Origin: Sphingopyxis macrogoltabida
Lineage (GTDB): Bacteria > Pseudomonadota > Alphaproteobacteria > Sphingomonadales > Sphingomonadaceae
DNA length: 64,000 nucleotides
Reading direction: 5' to 3'
Assembly: GCF_001314325.1 (NCBI RefSeq)
Contig: NZ_CP009429.1
Span: forward strand, 310,501 to 374,500
Shown: positions 41,965-51,603 of the stretch, piece by piece
Layout of the letters: every line of letters starts with the position of its first letter
Position numbering within the stretch: position 1 is the stretch's first letter
Notes under the pieces: generated by a model
Told to the model about the DNA's origin: nothing
The model's input: only the letters and a program-made list of their open reading frames with translations
The model's database searches: none
Program-made: the position numbers and the translations under genes

Positions 41965-42593
41965 CCGCGCTCTCCTGCTTCGACCTCGCTGCCGACGATA
42001 TCATCGATCGAGCACACCGCGCGATCGGGGAATTTCGGCACGCAGCTCCTATAGACCTCCAGCACCTTCAGCATGTCGGCCCGAAAATCGCCGGTCGGCC
42101 AGATCAGCGGGCCGAGCCCGCCGGTCCTCGTGCGATAATCCATCATCCCGACGACCATCGGCACCTTGGCCGCGAGCGCGATCTGGTAAAAGCCGGTTCG
42201 CCATTTCGCCGCCTTGCCGCGCGTCCCTTCGGGGGCGACGGTCAGCATGAATTCGGCGCGGCGCGCGAATTCGTCGACCATCTGTTGCACGACCTGCCCG
42301 CTGTTGCGGCGATCGACCGCCACTCCGCCCATCTGGCGGATGAAGCCGCCGAGCGGCCAGCGGAAAAGCGACAGCTTGGCCATGAAATGCGGCCGGATGC
42401 CTTTGTCGGCGGTGAGCCCGAGGAAGTTGACGAAGTCCCAGTTGCTGGTGTGCGGCGCGGCGATGAGGACGAAGCGCCGCGGTTCGGGTACCTCGCCGAC
42501 AGCCTTCCAGCCGCGCAGGCGGTACAGCAGCAACAGCAACCGGCGAACCGCCCGCGCCGCCAGCCCCGGCGGATCGTCTTCGATACGCGCCAC
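41961..42593 (-). CDS. Lysophospholipid acyltransferase (PlsC-like)
   Basis: The 210-residue protein has the PlsC-type HX4D motif in IAAPHTSNWDFVNF near 44-57, the second motif GGVAVDRRN near 89-97, and PEGTRGK near 120-126. It should transfer a fatty acyl chain to lysophosphatidic acid or a related lipid at the inner membrane. It has short flanking hydrophobic segments. The gene is coupled to DUF1295 downstream (four-base overlap), suggesting a joint lipid-modifying role. Confidence 0.88.
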   Translation of the reverse strand: MARIEDDPPGLAARAVRRLLLLLYRLRGWKAVGEVPEPRRFVLIAAPHTSNWDFVNFLGLTADKGIRPHFMAKLSLFRWPLGGFIRQMGGVAVDRRNSGQVVQQMVDEFARRAEFMLTVAPEGTRGKAAKWRTGFYQIALAAKVPMVVGMMDYRTRTGGLGPLIWPTGDFRADMLKVLEVYRSCVPKFPDRAVCSIDDIVGSEVEAGERG

Positions 42594-42656
42594 TTGTTTT
42601 TCCCCTTCCGCCGAGCGGCTTGCGCGAAAGCGCGGGGGGATGCAAGCGCGGGAGCG

Positions 42657-43475
42657 TCAGCCGACGAAGGCGCGTTCGATCACGAAATCGCCCGGCGAGG
42701 CGTTCGAACCTTCGGCAAAGCCCAGTTCCTCGAAACGCGCCTGCAGGTCGCGGATCATCGCCATGCTGCCGCACATCATGATGCGGTCGCCGGCCGGATC
42801 GAACGCGAGCGGGCCGGTCAACGGATGCCCGAACAACTGACCGCCTGCGATCAGCGCGTCGATGCGTCCCTCGGTCCGGAACGGCTCGCGCGTTACCGTC
42901 GGCAGATAATGGAATTGCAGCAGCGCCTGATCCTGCACCAGCGGGTCGCCGGCGAGCTGGCTTTCCAGTTCGTCGCGGAACGCGAGGTCGCTGACCCGCC
43001 GCACGCAATGGACGAGCGAAATCTGGTCGAAGCGCTCGTAAATTTCGGGATCGCGCGCCAGGCTGAGGAAGGGCGCCAGCCCCGTGCCGGTCGACAGCAT
43101 GAACAGCCGCTTGCCGGGGAGCAACGCGTCGGCGACGAGCGTCCCGGTCGGTTTGCGCCCCAGATAGACGGGGTCGCCGGGCTGAATCTTCTGCAGCCGC
43201 GAGGTCAGCGGGCCGTCGGGCACCTTGATCGACAAAAATTCCAGTTCTTCGGCATAGGCCGGGCTGGCGATCGAATAGGCGCGAAGCAGCGGCCGCCCTT
43301 CGCCGCCGGGCAGGCCGATCATCACGAATTCGCCCGAGCGGAAGCGGAAGCTTGGTGGCCGCGTGATCGTGAAGCTGAACAGATGTTCGTTCCAGTGGCG
43401 GACCGAACGCACCTCCTCGACCGTCAGCGAGGCGGAGGGGGCAAGTGTTGCGGCGGCGGCGATACGGTCGCTCAT
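42657..43475 (-). CDS. fpr: Ferredoxin--NADP(+) reductase
   Basis: Transfers electrons between NADPH and ferredoxin or flavodoxin via FAD, often during oxidative stress. The 272-residue protein has the FAD site RAYSIASPAY near 66-75, the NADP site LFMLSTGTGLAPFLSLARDP near 126-145, and the C-terminal MMCGSMAMIRDLQ and FVIERAFVG. It starts at 43475, overlapping the upstream unknown gene by four bases. A Fur-like palindrome lies upstream of that operon (43979-43995). Confidence 0.93.
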   Translation of the reverse strand: MSDRIAAAATLAPSASLTVEEVRSVRHWNEHLFSFTITRPPSFRFRSGEFVMIGLPGGEGRPLLRAYSIASPAYAEELEFLSIKVPDGPLTSRLQKIQPGDPVYLGRKPTGTLVADALLPGKRLFMLSTGTGLAPFLSLARDPEIYERFDQISLVHCVRRVSDLAFRDELESQLAGDPLVQDQALLQFHYLPTVTREPFRTEGRIDALIAGGQLFGHPLTGPLAFDPAGDRIMMCGSMAMIRDLQARFEELGFAEGSNASPGDFVIERAFVG

Positions 43476-43921
43476 GATCGGTTTTCCTGATGGTTCATGC
43501 TGTGAGGGGAGAGGGTGAAGCCGGCGGCGGCGAGCTTGAGCGACGCGGCGGCGAGCGCGGTGCTGGCGGGGACGACGCGGCCGGGCTCGACAAGCAGCGC
43601 GAGCGTCGCCTGAGCCGCGGCGACGCGATCCTGCGCCATGTCGTGCCAGAGGGCGATCAATATCGCCTCGTCCTCGCCGATCTGCCGGCAGCGCATCGGC
43701 GCGAGGGTAATTTCCTCGCGAGCACCGGCGCCGAGCGATATCATCGCGGCATGGAATTCGGAGAGCGCCGGCAAGGCGCCGACCGCCGCAAAGCCGTTGT
43801 GCAGCGCCTGCGGCGGGCAATTGCGGCGTGCCACAGCCGCCGTCCAGCCGCGCATCGCCCACAGCAGGAAACGGCCGCTGTTGCAGAGAGTTTCGACGGG
43901 GCGGTCGACGAACGCGTACAT
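43472..43921 (-). CDS. Conserved protein of unknown function upstream of fpr
   Basis: The 149-residue protein starts MYAFVDRPVETLCNSGRF and has WAMRGWTAAVARRNCPPQAL near 21-40. It has three cysteines in the first half and a helical second half without membrane segments. No domain is recognised. It is translationally coupled to fpr (ATGA) and would share its promoter, so a role alongside ferredoxin reductase or iron/redox stress is inferred. The ATG at 43919-43921 is preferred to an upstream start at 43972 because the conserved-looking part begins there. Confidence 0.65.
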   Translation of the reverse strand: MYAFVDRPVETLCNSGRFLLWAMRGWTAAVARRNCPPQALHNGFAAVGALPALSEFHAAMISLGAGAREEITLAPMRCRQIGEDEAILIALWHDMAQDRVAAAQATLALLVEPGRVVPASTALAAASLKLAAAGFTLSPHSMNHQENRS

Positions 43922-43978
43922 GGGCTTCCCTGAATCATCGCGCAAAATCGCATGCGATGTGCACGCGGGCATAGGTTA

Positions 43979-43995
43979 TTGCGAATGGTTCGCAA
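43979..43995. promoter_or_regulatory. Fur-like palindrome upstream of the fpr operon
   Basis: TTGCGAA at 43979-43985, TGG, then TTCGCAA at 43989-43995 is a perfect 7-3-7 inverted repeat. Read as 7-1-7 it is TGCGAAT-G-GTTCGCA, one base from a Fur-type TGCGAAT-N-ATTCGCA box. It lies 58 bases upstream of the minus-strand unknown-fpr operon and 165 bases before parC. Confidence 0.45.
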
Positions 43996-44160
43996 CCAAG
44001 AAATTCTATCGGCGACCATATCGACGGCTGATTCAGGGTGGGCCCGGTGGCGAGGTTACGGGCTTGTCGCGGCCATTTGGGATGCGGGTGGGTGCGGAAT
44101 TTCGTCTCCCCCGCATCCCCCTTTGCCTTGGCGCGCGAGCCTTGCTATCGGCGGCGAAGC

Positions 44161-46464
44161 ATGGCGAATACCACCGACGATCCCGACAATAACGAACCCG
44201 TTCCCGGCATGATCGATACCCCGTTCGACAGTGCGCTGTCCGAACGCTATCTGGTCTATGCGCTGTCGACGATCACCGCGCGTTCGCTTCCCGACCTGCG
44301 CGACGGCCTGAAGCCCGTCCACCGCCGCCTGCTGTGGGCGATGCGCGCGATGCGGCTCGACCCGTCGCAAGGCTATAAGAAGTCGGCGCGCGTCGTTGGC
44401 GACGTGATCGGCAAATTCCACCCGCATGGCGACACCGCTGTGTACGACGCGATGGTCCGCCTCGCGCAGGATTTCTCGCTTCGCTATCCGCTCGTCGACG
44501 GGCAGGGCAATTTTGGCAATATCGACGGCGATAACGCCGCTGCCTATCGCTATACCGAGGCGCGGCTGACGCGCGTCGCGATCGACCTGATGCAGGGGCT
44601 CGACGAAGGCACGGTCGATTTCCGGCCGACCTATAATGGCGAGGACGAAGAGCCCGAAATCATGCCGGGGCTGTTCCCGAACCTGCTCGCCAACGGTGCG
44701 AGCGGGATCGCGGTCGGCATGGCGACGAACATCCCGCCGCACAATGCCGCCGAGGTGATCGACGCAGCGCTGGTACTGATCGAGAATCCGCGGGCCGAAC
44801 TCGCCGAATTGCTCGAGCATGTGAAGGGCCCCGATTTCCCGACCGGCGGTATCGTTGTCGACAGCGCCGAGACGATCGCGCAGGCCTATGAAACCGGGCG
44901 CGGCGGCTTCCGCGTCCGGGCGCGTTTCTCGACCGGCAAGGGCGCCGACGGCGTCTGGGAAGACAGCGGCATCGAGAAGCAGGCGGGCGGCACCTGGCAG
45001 CTCGTGATCAGCGAAATTCCCTATGGCGTTGCCAAGGGCAAGCTGATCGAGCAGATCGCGCAGCTGATCGCCGACAAGAAATTGCCGATCCTCGAGGATG
45101 TCCGCGACGAAAGCGCCGAGGATCTGCGCATCGTCCTCGAACCCAAGAGCCGCAACGTCGACCCCGAGGTACTCAAGGAAAGCCTCTACCGGCTGACCGA
45201 TCTCGAAAGCCGCTTCGCGCTCAACCTCAACGTCCTCGACGCGACGCGGACGCCGAAGGTGATGGGGCTGCACCAGCTGCTCACCGAATGGCTGCAGCAT
45301 CAGATCATCGTCCTCGTCCGCCGCGCCGAACACCGGATCGGCAAGATCGACGACCGCCTCGAACTGGTCGGCGGCTACCTCATCGCCTTCCTCAATCTCG
45401 ACCGCATCATCGAGATCATCCGCACCGAGGACGAGCCGAAGGCGGTGATGATCGCCGAGTTCATGCTGACCGACCGGCAGGCCGAAGCGATCCTCAACAT
45501 GCGGCTGCGGTCGTTGCGCAAGCTTGAGGAAATGGAGCTGAAGCGCGAGCAGGCCGACCTGATCGCCGAGCGTGAAGAGCTTGCCAAGCTCGTCGCGAGC
45601 AAGGATCGCCAGAAGACGCGGCTGCGCAAGGATCTGGAGAAATTGCGCGCCGTCTATGGTCTCGACACCCTGCTCGGGGCGCGGCGGACGACGATTGCCG
45701 AAGCCGCGCCGGCGCGCGAAATTCCGCTCGATGCGATGATCGAGAAGGAACCGGTGACGGTGATCCTGTCGAAGCGCGGCTGGATTCGCGCCCAGCGCGG
45801 CCATGTCGCCGCCGATCAATGGGGCGAGTTCAAGTTCAAGGAAGGCGACGAACTCGCTTTCGCGGCGCATGCCCAGACCACCGACAAGCTGCTGATCGCC
45901 GCGAGCGACGGGCGATTCTTCACCGTCGGCGCCGACAAGCTGCCCGGCGGACGCGGCTTCGGCGAACCGCTCCGGCTGATGGTCGACATCGATCCCGAGG
46001 CACAGATCGTCGCGATGGTCCCGGCGACCGCCGACGGCCGTCTGCTGCTCGCCTCGTCGAGCGGGCACGGCTTTGTCGTCCAGATGGGCGAGGTGATCGC
46101 CGAGACGCGCAAGGGGCGTAACGTCGTCAACCTGAAGCCGAAGGCGCAGCTCGCCGTGGTGCGCAAGATTGCGGCCGGCGACGACAGCGTCGCGGTGGTC
46201 GGCGAGAACCGCAAGCTCGTCGTCTTCCCGGTGGCGGAGGTGCCGGTGATGGCGCGCGGGCAGGGTGTCATGCTGCAACGTTACCGCGACGGCGGCCTGT
46301 CCGATGCGGTGAGCTTTGCCTTCGCCGAAGGGCTGAGCTGGGCGATGGGCGGCGATACCGGCCGCACCCGGACCGAAACCGACCTTGCCCCGTGGCGCGT
46401 CGCGCGCGGTGCGGCGGGACGGATGCCGCCGACGGGTTTCCCCCGCAACAATCGTTTCGGCTGA
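44161..46464 (+). CDS. parC: DNA topoisomerase IV subunit A
   Basis: ParC with ParE unlinks replicated chromosomes. The 767-residue protein has [18 protein letters not shown] near 44-61 and the catalytic tyrosine at 131 in [13 protein letters not shown]. The coiled-coil and gate region [17 protein letters not shown] near 180-196 follow, and the C-terminal beta-propeller repeats are short (about 560-767, for example [24 protein letters not shown]). The quinolone-region residues were not examined further. The start at 44161 is where conserved sequence begins; the longer frame to 44038 is unsupported. Confidence 0.95.
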   Translation: MANTTDDPDNNEPVPGMIDTPFDSALSERYLVYALSTITARSLPDLRDGLKPVHRRLLWAMRAMRLDPSQGYKKSARVVGDVIGKFHPHGDTAVYDAMVRLAQDFSLRYPLVDGQGNFGNIDGDNAAAYRYTEARLTRVAIDLMQGLDEGTVDFRPTYNGEDEEPEIMPGLFPNLLANGASGIAVGMATNIPPHNAAEVIDAALVLIENPRAELAELLEHVKGPDFPTGGIVVDSAETIAQAYETGRGGFRVRARFSTGKGADGVWEDSGIEKQAGGTWQLVISEIPYGVAKGKLIEQIAQLIADKKLPILEDVRDESAEDLRIVLEPKSRNVDPEVLKESLYRLTDLESRFALNLNVLDATRTPKVMGLHQLLTEWLQHQIIVLVRRAEHRIGKIDDRLELVGGYLIAFLNLDRIIEIIRTEDEPKAVMIAEFMLTDRQAEAILNMRLRSLRKLEEMELKREQADLIAEREELAKLVASKDRQKTRLRKDLEKLRAVYGLDTLLGARRTTIAEAAPAREIPLDAMIEKEPVTVILSKRGWIRAQRGHVAADQWGEFKFKEGDELAFAAHAQTTDKLLIAASDGRFFTVGADKLPGGRGFGEPLRLMVDIDPEAQIVAMVPATADGRLLLASSSGHGFVVQMGEVIAETRKGRNVVNLKPKAQLAVVRKIAAGDDSVAVVGENRKLVVFPVAEVPVMARGQGVMLQRYRDGGLSDAVSFAFAEGLSWAMGGDTGRTRTETDLAPWRVARGAAGRMPPTGFPRNNRFG

Positions 46465-46523
46465 CCGATATTCCATGTTGCCGTAAATAGCTTCTTTACC
46501 CCCGCTACTTTACGCATTGGGTA

Positions 46524-48230
46524 ATGGGGAAAGGTCGGTCAAAACCCGCTATTATGCCTATCGACAGAACCGGTGCGGACCGGCCCTCTCTTTACGTCGG
46601 CTGGATCGACGCTCTTCCTGTACCGGCGGCGCTGATCCGTCCGATGGAGCGCGGCAATTTCAGCCTGCACGCGAGCAATGCCGCGTTCGACCGGTTGCGT
46701 CTGTCGCCGGCGGGCGCCAATGCCCCGATCGAGCTGCTTCGCGCGATCGAACGCGCGGCGCATGCGCCCGGTGAGGGGCAGGAATTTTCGTGCCAACTTG
46801 GCGAAGGTCCCGCCGCGCGCGACCTGCGCGGGTCGATCGGGCCGCTGTCGGACGAATGCGGCGACGACTCGCTGTTCCTCCTGACGCTGATCGACCGCAC
46901 GCAGGAAATGATGACCGAGCGCAACCTGCGCCGCGAACTCATTTCCGACAGCCTGACGGGCCTGCCCAACCGCGCCGGCTTCGAGGAGCTCGTCGAACGG
47001 CGTTCGGCCGGCGACGCCGCGGGCGACCATGCGATCCTGCTGCTCGACCTCGCGCGGTTCAGCCGCATCAACGAACATATCGGGCCGCTCGCGGGCGACG
47101 AGCTGATCATCACGGTGGCGCGGCGGCTGAAGTCGAGCTTGCGCAGCGGCGACATATTGGCGCGGACCGGCGGCGACGAATTCGCCATTTCGTCGCGCGT
47201 TTCGGGCGGGCGCGCCGATGTGCGCGAAATGGCGCGGCGTATCCGCGGCTGCTTCGATCACCCGTTCCGCATCGGCACGCTCAAGGTCAGCGTCGACTGC
47301 GCGCTCGGCTGTGCGATTCAGCCTGCGATTGACACCGATATCGGTGACCAGATCCGCCACGCGCAGATCGCGCTCAAGCGGGCGAAACAGACCGACCGGA
47401 TCGAAATCTACGAACCCGAAGCCGCGATGCTGTCGGACAATCGCTTCGGGCTTGAAACCGAACTCAGGAACGCGATCGAGGAAGACCGACTGCACCTGGC
47501 CTTCCAGCCGCTGATCGAGCTGGCGAGCGGCAAGGTCGCCGGGTTCGAGGCGCTGGCCCGCTGGGATAACAGCGAGGGCAAGTCGGTGCCGCCGACCGAA
47601 TTCATCCCGATCGCCGAGGATTCGGGGTTGATCGTCCCGCTCGGCCAGCGGGTGATCAGCAAGGCGGCGGCGGTGCTCGCCGACTGGGACCGGCAGAACG
47701 GTGCGCCCGTCGACTGCTATTTTTCGGTCAACGTCTCGGCGATCCAGCTCGTCCGCGACGATATCGCCGCGGTGGTGCGGCAGGCCCTCGCGGCGCACGA
47801 GATCGGTGGCGAGCGGTTGATGATCGAACTCACCGAAAGCGCGATCATCGGCGATCCCGACCTCGCGCTGTCGGTGCTGAGCGAATTGAAGGCGCTCGAT
47901 ACCAGGGTCGCGATGGACGATTTCGGCACCGGCTATTCGAACCTCGCCTATCTCCAGCGGCTGCCGATCGATGTGCTCAAGATCGACCGCAGCTTCGTCG
48001 AGCATATGGTCGACGACCGCGACAAGGTGGCGATCGTCCGGACGATCCAGAGCCTTGCCGAAGTGCTGGGGATGAAAACGACCGCCGAGGGGGTCGAGAC
48101 CGCCGATCAGGCCCGGCTGCTGTCGGCGCTCGGCTGCGATTTCGGGCAGGGCTTCCTGTTCGCGCGGCCGATGGAAGGCAAGGCGGCGCTCGATTACTGG
48201 CGTCAGTCGCTGGTGCGGCCGATCTTCTGA
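46524..48230 (+). CDS. GGDEF-EAL cyclic-di-GMP turnover protein
   Basis: The 568-residue protein has an N-terminal PAS-like region (about 20-120), a GGDEF domain with intact RTGGDEF near 215-221, and an EAL domain. The EAL domain shows FEALARW near 345-351, NVSAIQLV, ELTESAI, DDFGTGYSNLAYL and KIDRSFVEHM. Both catalytic sites look intact. It has no transmembrane helix. The DNA is GC-rich like the rest. The start may also be the ATG at 46554. It follows parC by 59 bases and faces cca; the coding regions of the last 28 bases overlap the cca stop end (48203-48230). Confidence 0.88.
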   Translation: MGKGRSKPAIMPIDRTGADRPSLYVGWIDALPVPAALIRPMERGNFSLHASNAAFDRLRLSPAGANAPIELLRAIERAAHAPGEGQEFSCQLGEGPAARDLRGSIGPLSDECGDDSLFLLTLIDRTQEMMTERNLRRELISDSLTGLPNRAGFEELVERRSAGDAAGDHAILLLDLARFSRINEHIGPLAGDELIITVARRLKSSLRSGDILARTGGDEFAISSRVSGGRADVREMARRIRGCFDHPFRIGTLKVSVDCALGCAIQPAIDTDIGDQIRHAQIALKRAKQTDRIEIYEPEAAMLSDNRFGLETELRNAIEEDRLHLAFQPLIELASGKVAGFEALARWDNSEGKSVPPTEFIPIAEDSGLIVPLGQRVISKAAAVLADWDRQNGAPVDCYFSVNVSAIQLVRDDIAAVVRQALAAHEIGGERLMIELTESAIIGDPDLALSVLSELKALDTRVAMDDFGTGYSNLAYLQRLPIDVLKIDRSFVEHMVDDRDKVAIVRTIQSLAEVLGMKTTAEGVETADQARLLSALGCDFGQGFLFARPMEGKAALDYWRQSLVRPIF

Positions 48231-49411
48231 TCGGCGATTTCGGCGACGCGCGCCGCATCGGGAAAATCCTCCGCCACCCACGCAGCCTCGACCGCTTTCA
48301 GGATGCGCGCGACTTCGGGGCCCGCCGCGATGCCGCGTGCGACAAGGTCGCCGCCCTTGAGCGGCAGGGCCGGAACCTCCCAGTCGGCGAGCGCTTTGGC
48401 CGCTGCTACGGCCGACGCAGGGTCGTCCGCGAGCAAGTGGACATCGCGCGCCGCGTCGATACCGATGGCATGGGCGAGCTGGCGCGGCGGCCTTGCGGTG
48501 TCGCCGCGATACGCCGCGAGCGCCGCGAGATGCTTGCGCTGCCGGGTCGACAGGCGGAGCCGGCTTGCGACCTGTTCCGCCACGGCGGCGTTGGCGGGGA
48601 GGAGGGCGGACAGCCGGCGGAGCGGCGCGGGGGGCACCGCTGCCGCGTCTTCATTGCCATGCAGCCGGTCGAGCGCCGCGGTAAATTCCGGATCGAGTTC
48701 GGGGAGCATGACGGCGAAGATCCCGTCGTCCGCCATCTGCCCCACGATCGCGCGCGGGTCGGGCAACGCCAGTATCTTGGTCAGTTCGTCGGCGATGCGT
48801 TCGCGCGACAGGCTTTTCAGCGAATGGCGCGCCGCGACGACCGCCGCATGGCTGGCGGCATCGAGTTCGCCCTGCCCGAAGCGCGCCGCGAAGCGATAGA
48901 AGCGCAGGATGCGCAAATGATCCTCGGCGATCCGCGTCGCGGCATCGCCGATGAAACGGATGCATCCGGCATCGAGGTCGGCAAGGCCGCCGAAATAATC
49001 GTCGACCTGCCAGTCGGCCGGATCGGCATAGAGCGCGTTGATCGTGAAGTCGCGCCGCGCCGCATCCTCGCGCCAGTCGTCGGCGAAGGCGACCGTCGCG
49101 CGGCGTCCGTCGGTTTCGACGTCGCGGCGCAGCGTCGTAATCTCGTGATGGTCGCCGCTGGCGATCGCGGTGACGGTGCCGTGGGCGATGCCGGTCGGGA
49201 TCACCTTGACGTCCGCCGCCTCGAGCCGCCGCACGACCTCCTGCGGCAACAACGGCGTCGCGAGGTCGATGTCGGACACCGCAAGGCCGAGCAGCGTATC
49301 GCGCACTGCGCCGCCGACGACCCGGACCGCGCCGCCATCGGCGGTGAGCGCCGCGACGATGCGGTGAAGCCCCGGACGATCCTGCCATTCGGCGGCGGGC
49401 AGCCGGGTCAC
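48203..49411 (-). CDS. cca: CCA tRNA nucleotidyltransferase
   Basis: Adds or repairs the 3' CCA end of tRNAs. The 402-residue protein has the class II poly(A)-polymerase-like motif VRVVGGAVRDTLLGLAVSDIDLA near 28-51. FADDWREDAARRDFTINALYADP lies near 108-130, with DDYFGGLADLDAGCIRFIGDA and EDHLRILRFYRFAARFG following. The 3' end overlaps the GGDEF-EAL gene by 28 bases. The start is within the stop region of the CoA pyrophosphatase gene (overlap 49408-49411). Confidence 0.94.
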   Translation of the reverse strand: MTRLPAAEWQDRPGLHRIVAALTADGGAVRVVGGAVRDTLLGLAVSDIDLATPLLPQEVVRRLEAADVKVIPTGIAHGTVTAIASGDHHEITTLRRDVETDGRRATVAFADDWREDAARRDFTINALYADPADWQVDDYFGGLADLDAGCIRFIGDAATRIAEDHLRILRFYRFAARFGQGELDAASHAAVVAARHSLKSLSRERIADELTKILALPDPRAIVGQMADDGIFAVMLPELDPEFTAALDRLHGNEDAAAVPPAPLRRLSALLPANAAVAEQVASRLRLSTRQRKHLAALAAYRGDTARPPRQLAHAIGIDAARDVHLLADDPASAVAAAKALADWEVPALPLKGGDLVARGIAAGPEVARILKAVEAAWVAEDFPDAARVAEIADQKIGRTSD

Positions 49412-49998
49412 CGGTGCCAGCCCGCCGGCATCCGCCGCGCCAGATTAATGATGATCCCCGCCGTCACGCCCCAGATCCGCCGCCCCTGCCAGTGCATGTC
49501 ATAATAATGCCGATCGTGGCCCTGCCAATGCGCGTGCTGCTGGATATAATTTTCGGGGTCGAACAATATGTCGAGCGGCACTTCGAACCAGTCCTCGACC
49601 TCGTCGGGGTTGGGATCGAGCGGCAGGTCGGGCGGGATCACCCCGAGCACGGGGGTGATGTGGTAACCGCTGCCCGAGCGATAGGCTTCGGTCGTCCCGG
49701 CGATCATGACGTCGCGGCGGCTGAGCCCGATCTCCTCCTCGGCCTCGCGCAGCGCGGCGTCGATCGCGTCGCGGTCGCCGGGGTCGATCTTGCCGCCCGG
49801 GAAAGCGACCTGCCCGGCGTGGCTGCGCAGCCACTGCGGGCGCTGGGTCAGGATGACGCCGGGGTCGGGGCGGTCGGTGAAGGCGATCAGCACCGCCGCA
49901 TCGCGCAGCGTCGGCAGGCCGTCCATCAGATAGGTCTCGTCCTCGCCCGCTTCGGGGAGCAGATTATCGAGCGCGGCGCGCAGCTTTTCGGACAGCAT
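49408..49998 (-). CDS. Nudix CoA pyrophosphatase
   Basis: Hydrolyses coenzyme A or related pyrophosphates. The 196-residue protein has the NuCoA motif LTQRPQWLRSHAGQVAFPGGK near 50-70 overlapping the Nudix box (GGKIDPGDRDAIDAALREAEEEIGL). It matches the YeaB/NudL type of proteobacteria. Its start shares a base with the DUF1285 stop (TGATG), and its stop overlaps the cca start, so the minus-strand genes from 50582 to 48203 form a tightly packed operon. Confidence 0.92.
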   Translation of the reverse strand: MLSEKLRAALDNLLPEAGEDETYLMDGLPTLRDAAVLIAFTDRPDPGVILTQRPQWLRSHAGQVAFPGGKIDPGDRDAIDAALREAEEEIGLSRRDVMIAGTTEAYRSGSGYHITPVLGVIPPDLPLDPNPDEVEDWFEVPLDILFDPENYIQQHAHWQGHDRHYYDMHWQGRRIWGVTAGIIINLARRMPAGWHR

Positions 49999-50582
49999 CA
50001 GGCGTCCACCAGCGGGAAGCGCGCGCCGTTCGACCAGATCGCGGGCGGCTCGGCCCCGTCCGCCAGCGCCATGTCGACGATCTCGTAATAAAGCGCGCGG
50101 TCGATCCGCGCTTCGAGCCCGTTGCCGGGTTCGCCGCGCACATGCAGGCGCGGATCGGGGTTGTCGGAATCGCTGCCGAAGCCGAGCGGATGATCGGCGC
50201 CCGCGATGACGAGATCGTCGGTGTCGAGCCGGAAAACGAGTTTGCGGGTATCGCCTTCGCCCTCGCTCTTCATCTCGACGGCGCGGAAGGGCGTGTCCTC
50301 GACCGCAATCGACAGTTTTTCGGCCGGGGTGACGAGGACATGGCCGCCATCGGGTTCGCGGCGGAGGATGGTCGAGAACAGCTTGACCATCGCTGGCCGG
50401 TTGATCCGCCCGCCCTCGTGAAACCAGCTCCCGTCGGCGCGAATTTCCATCGCGCTGTCGCCGCTGCGTTCGGGATGCCACTGCTCGACCGGCGGCAGCT
50501 TGCGCGCCGCGAGCAGTTCGGCTGCCTCGGCGAGCGAAAGTTGTGCGAAGTCTTTCGGAAGCGAAGGGGCGGGAGTGACCAT
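49998..50582 (-). CDS. DUF1285 family protein
   Basis: The 194-residue protein matches the DUF1285 family of alphaproteobacteria: PPVEQWHPERSGDSAMEIRADGSWFHEGGRINRPAMVKLFSTIL near 30-73 and PFRAVEMKSEGEGD. The fold is thought to be two linked beta domains of unknown function. It starts the packed minus-strand run with CoA pyrophosphatase and cca. The association with tRNA or CoA metabolism is only by neighbourhood. Confidence 0.85.
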   Translation of the reverse strand: MVTPAPSLPKDFAQLSLAEAAELLAARKLPPVEQWHPERSGDSAMEIRADGSWFHEGGRINRPAMVKLFSTILRREPDGGHVLVTPAEKLSIAVEDTPFRAVEMKSEGEGDTRKLVFRLDTDDLVIAGADHPLGFGSDSDNPDPRLHVRGEPGNGLEARIDRALYYEIVDMALADGAEPPAIWSNGARFPLVDA

Positions 50583-50628
50583 GTCACCGACATAGGAATG
50601 TGAGCAGATGGTGCAACCCCGCGCGTCG

Positions 50629-51129
50629 TCAGCGTGGTCCGATCATCCCTGCGGCTGTCGGCAGGCCATGCCCGTTGACCGCGCGGGCCAGCAGGCGGCG
50701 CTTCTCGAACGGGCCCGGCAAGTCCCACGCCGCGGTCGCGTCGGCGGTGAAGCCGAAGAAGCGGCCGTAATATTCGGGATCGCCGATCATCATCAGCGCG
50801 CTGTCGGCCTGCGTTTCGGCCGCTTCCAGCATATGCGCCATCAGCGCGCGGCCGTGGCCGCCGCGCTGGAGGTCGGGACGCACCGCGACGGGGCCGACCA
50901 TGACGAGCGGGACGGCGCCGTTCGCTGACCGGTGCGCGACGGGCCAGCACTGGATCGTGCCGACCAGCGCGCCGTCATCGACAGCCGCGAAGCTGAGCGC
51001 CGGCACCGCCTCCACGCCCTCGCGCAGGCGGTAGGCGGTTCGTCCAAAGCGATCCGTTCCGAAAGCGGCGTCGAGGAGATCCTCGACGGCCTGCGGCTCG
51101 ATATCGGACAATGGAAGTAACTCGACCAA
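50629..51129 (-). CDS. GNAT-family N-acetyltransferase, YhbS-like
   Basis: The 166-residue protein has the GNAT core VMVGPVAVRPDLQRGGHGRALMAHMLEAAETQADSALMMIGDPEYYGRFFGF near 75-128, with the Q/RxxGxG/A acetyl-CoA loop (QRGGHGRAL). It matches the YhbS-like group. It is 46 bases upstream of the DUF1285 gene on the same strand. The substrate is unknown. Confidence 0.87.
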   Translation of the reverse strand: MVELLPLSDIEPQAVEDLLDAAFGTDRFGRTAYRLREGVEAVPALSFAAVDDGALVGTIQCWPVAHRSANGAVPLVMVGPVAVRPDLQRGGHGRALMAHMLEAAETQADSALMMIGDPEYYGRFFGFTADATAAWDLPGPFEKRRLLARAVNGHGLPTAAGMIGPR

Positions 51130-51219
51130 CGCGCACCCTTTCGCTAATGCGGCGGCGCTTTAGGGACCGGGGTCGTCGTTGCAAAGCCGAATGTCGCCCC
51201 CGACGGACAGGAATTTCTT

Positions 51220-51603
51220 GTGACCGATACATTGTGGCTGGAGGTGGCGGGTCTGACGACCCAGGTGCTGACCGGCATTTATTCCGAAGAAACCCACCTG
51301 CCGCAGCCGCTGCGCATTTCGGTGCGTGCGAAACTGGCGATGGCGGACCATTATGATCCGGTGACGCCGCTCAGCCATTCGAAAAACTATATGCACCTCA
51401 AATTCGCGGCGACCGAGGGTATCCCGAACGACGTGCATTTCGTGCTGATCGAAAGCGTCGCCGACCATATCATCGACACCCTGTTCCTGCAGGACGACAA
51501 GGTCGAGGAGGTCGAGGTGAAGATCGTCAAGCTCGCGATCGCCGAGGACGGCGAGGAGATCGGCATCACGATGCGCAGAAGCCGGCCGGGCGGGCGCAAA
51601 TGA
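51220..51603 (+). CDS. folB: Dihydroneopterin aldolase
   Basis: FolB cleaves 7,8-dihydroneopterin to the hydroxymethyl-pterin used for folate. The 127-residue protein has WLEVAGLTTQVLTGIYSEETHLPQPLRISVRAKL near 6-39, then the HSKNYMHLKF and FVLIESVADHI segments of the FolB fold. The start is GTG at 51220 behind AGGA. Its stop overlaps the start of a reductase gene (ATGA). The usual folK and folP genes are not here. Confidence 0.85.
   Translation: MTDTLWLEVAGLTTQVLTGIYSEETHLPQPLRISVRAKLAMADHYDPVTPLSHSKNYMHLKFAATEGIPNDVHFVLIESVADHIIDTLFLQDDKVEEVEVKIVKLAIAEDGEEIGITMRRSRPGGRK

Noticed and set aside
44056..46476. Minus-strand frame covering the whole of parC
   Set aside because: No domain is found, and parC on the plus strand is unambiguous.
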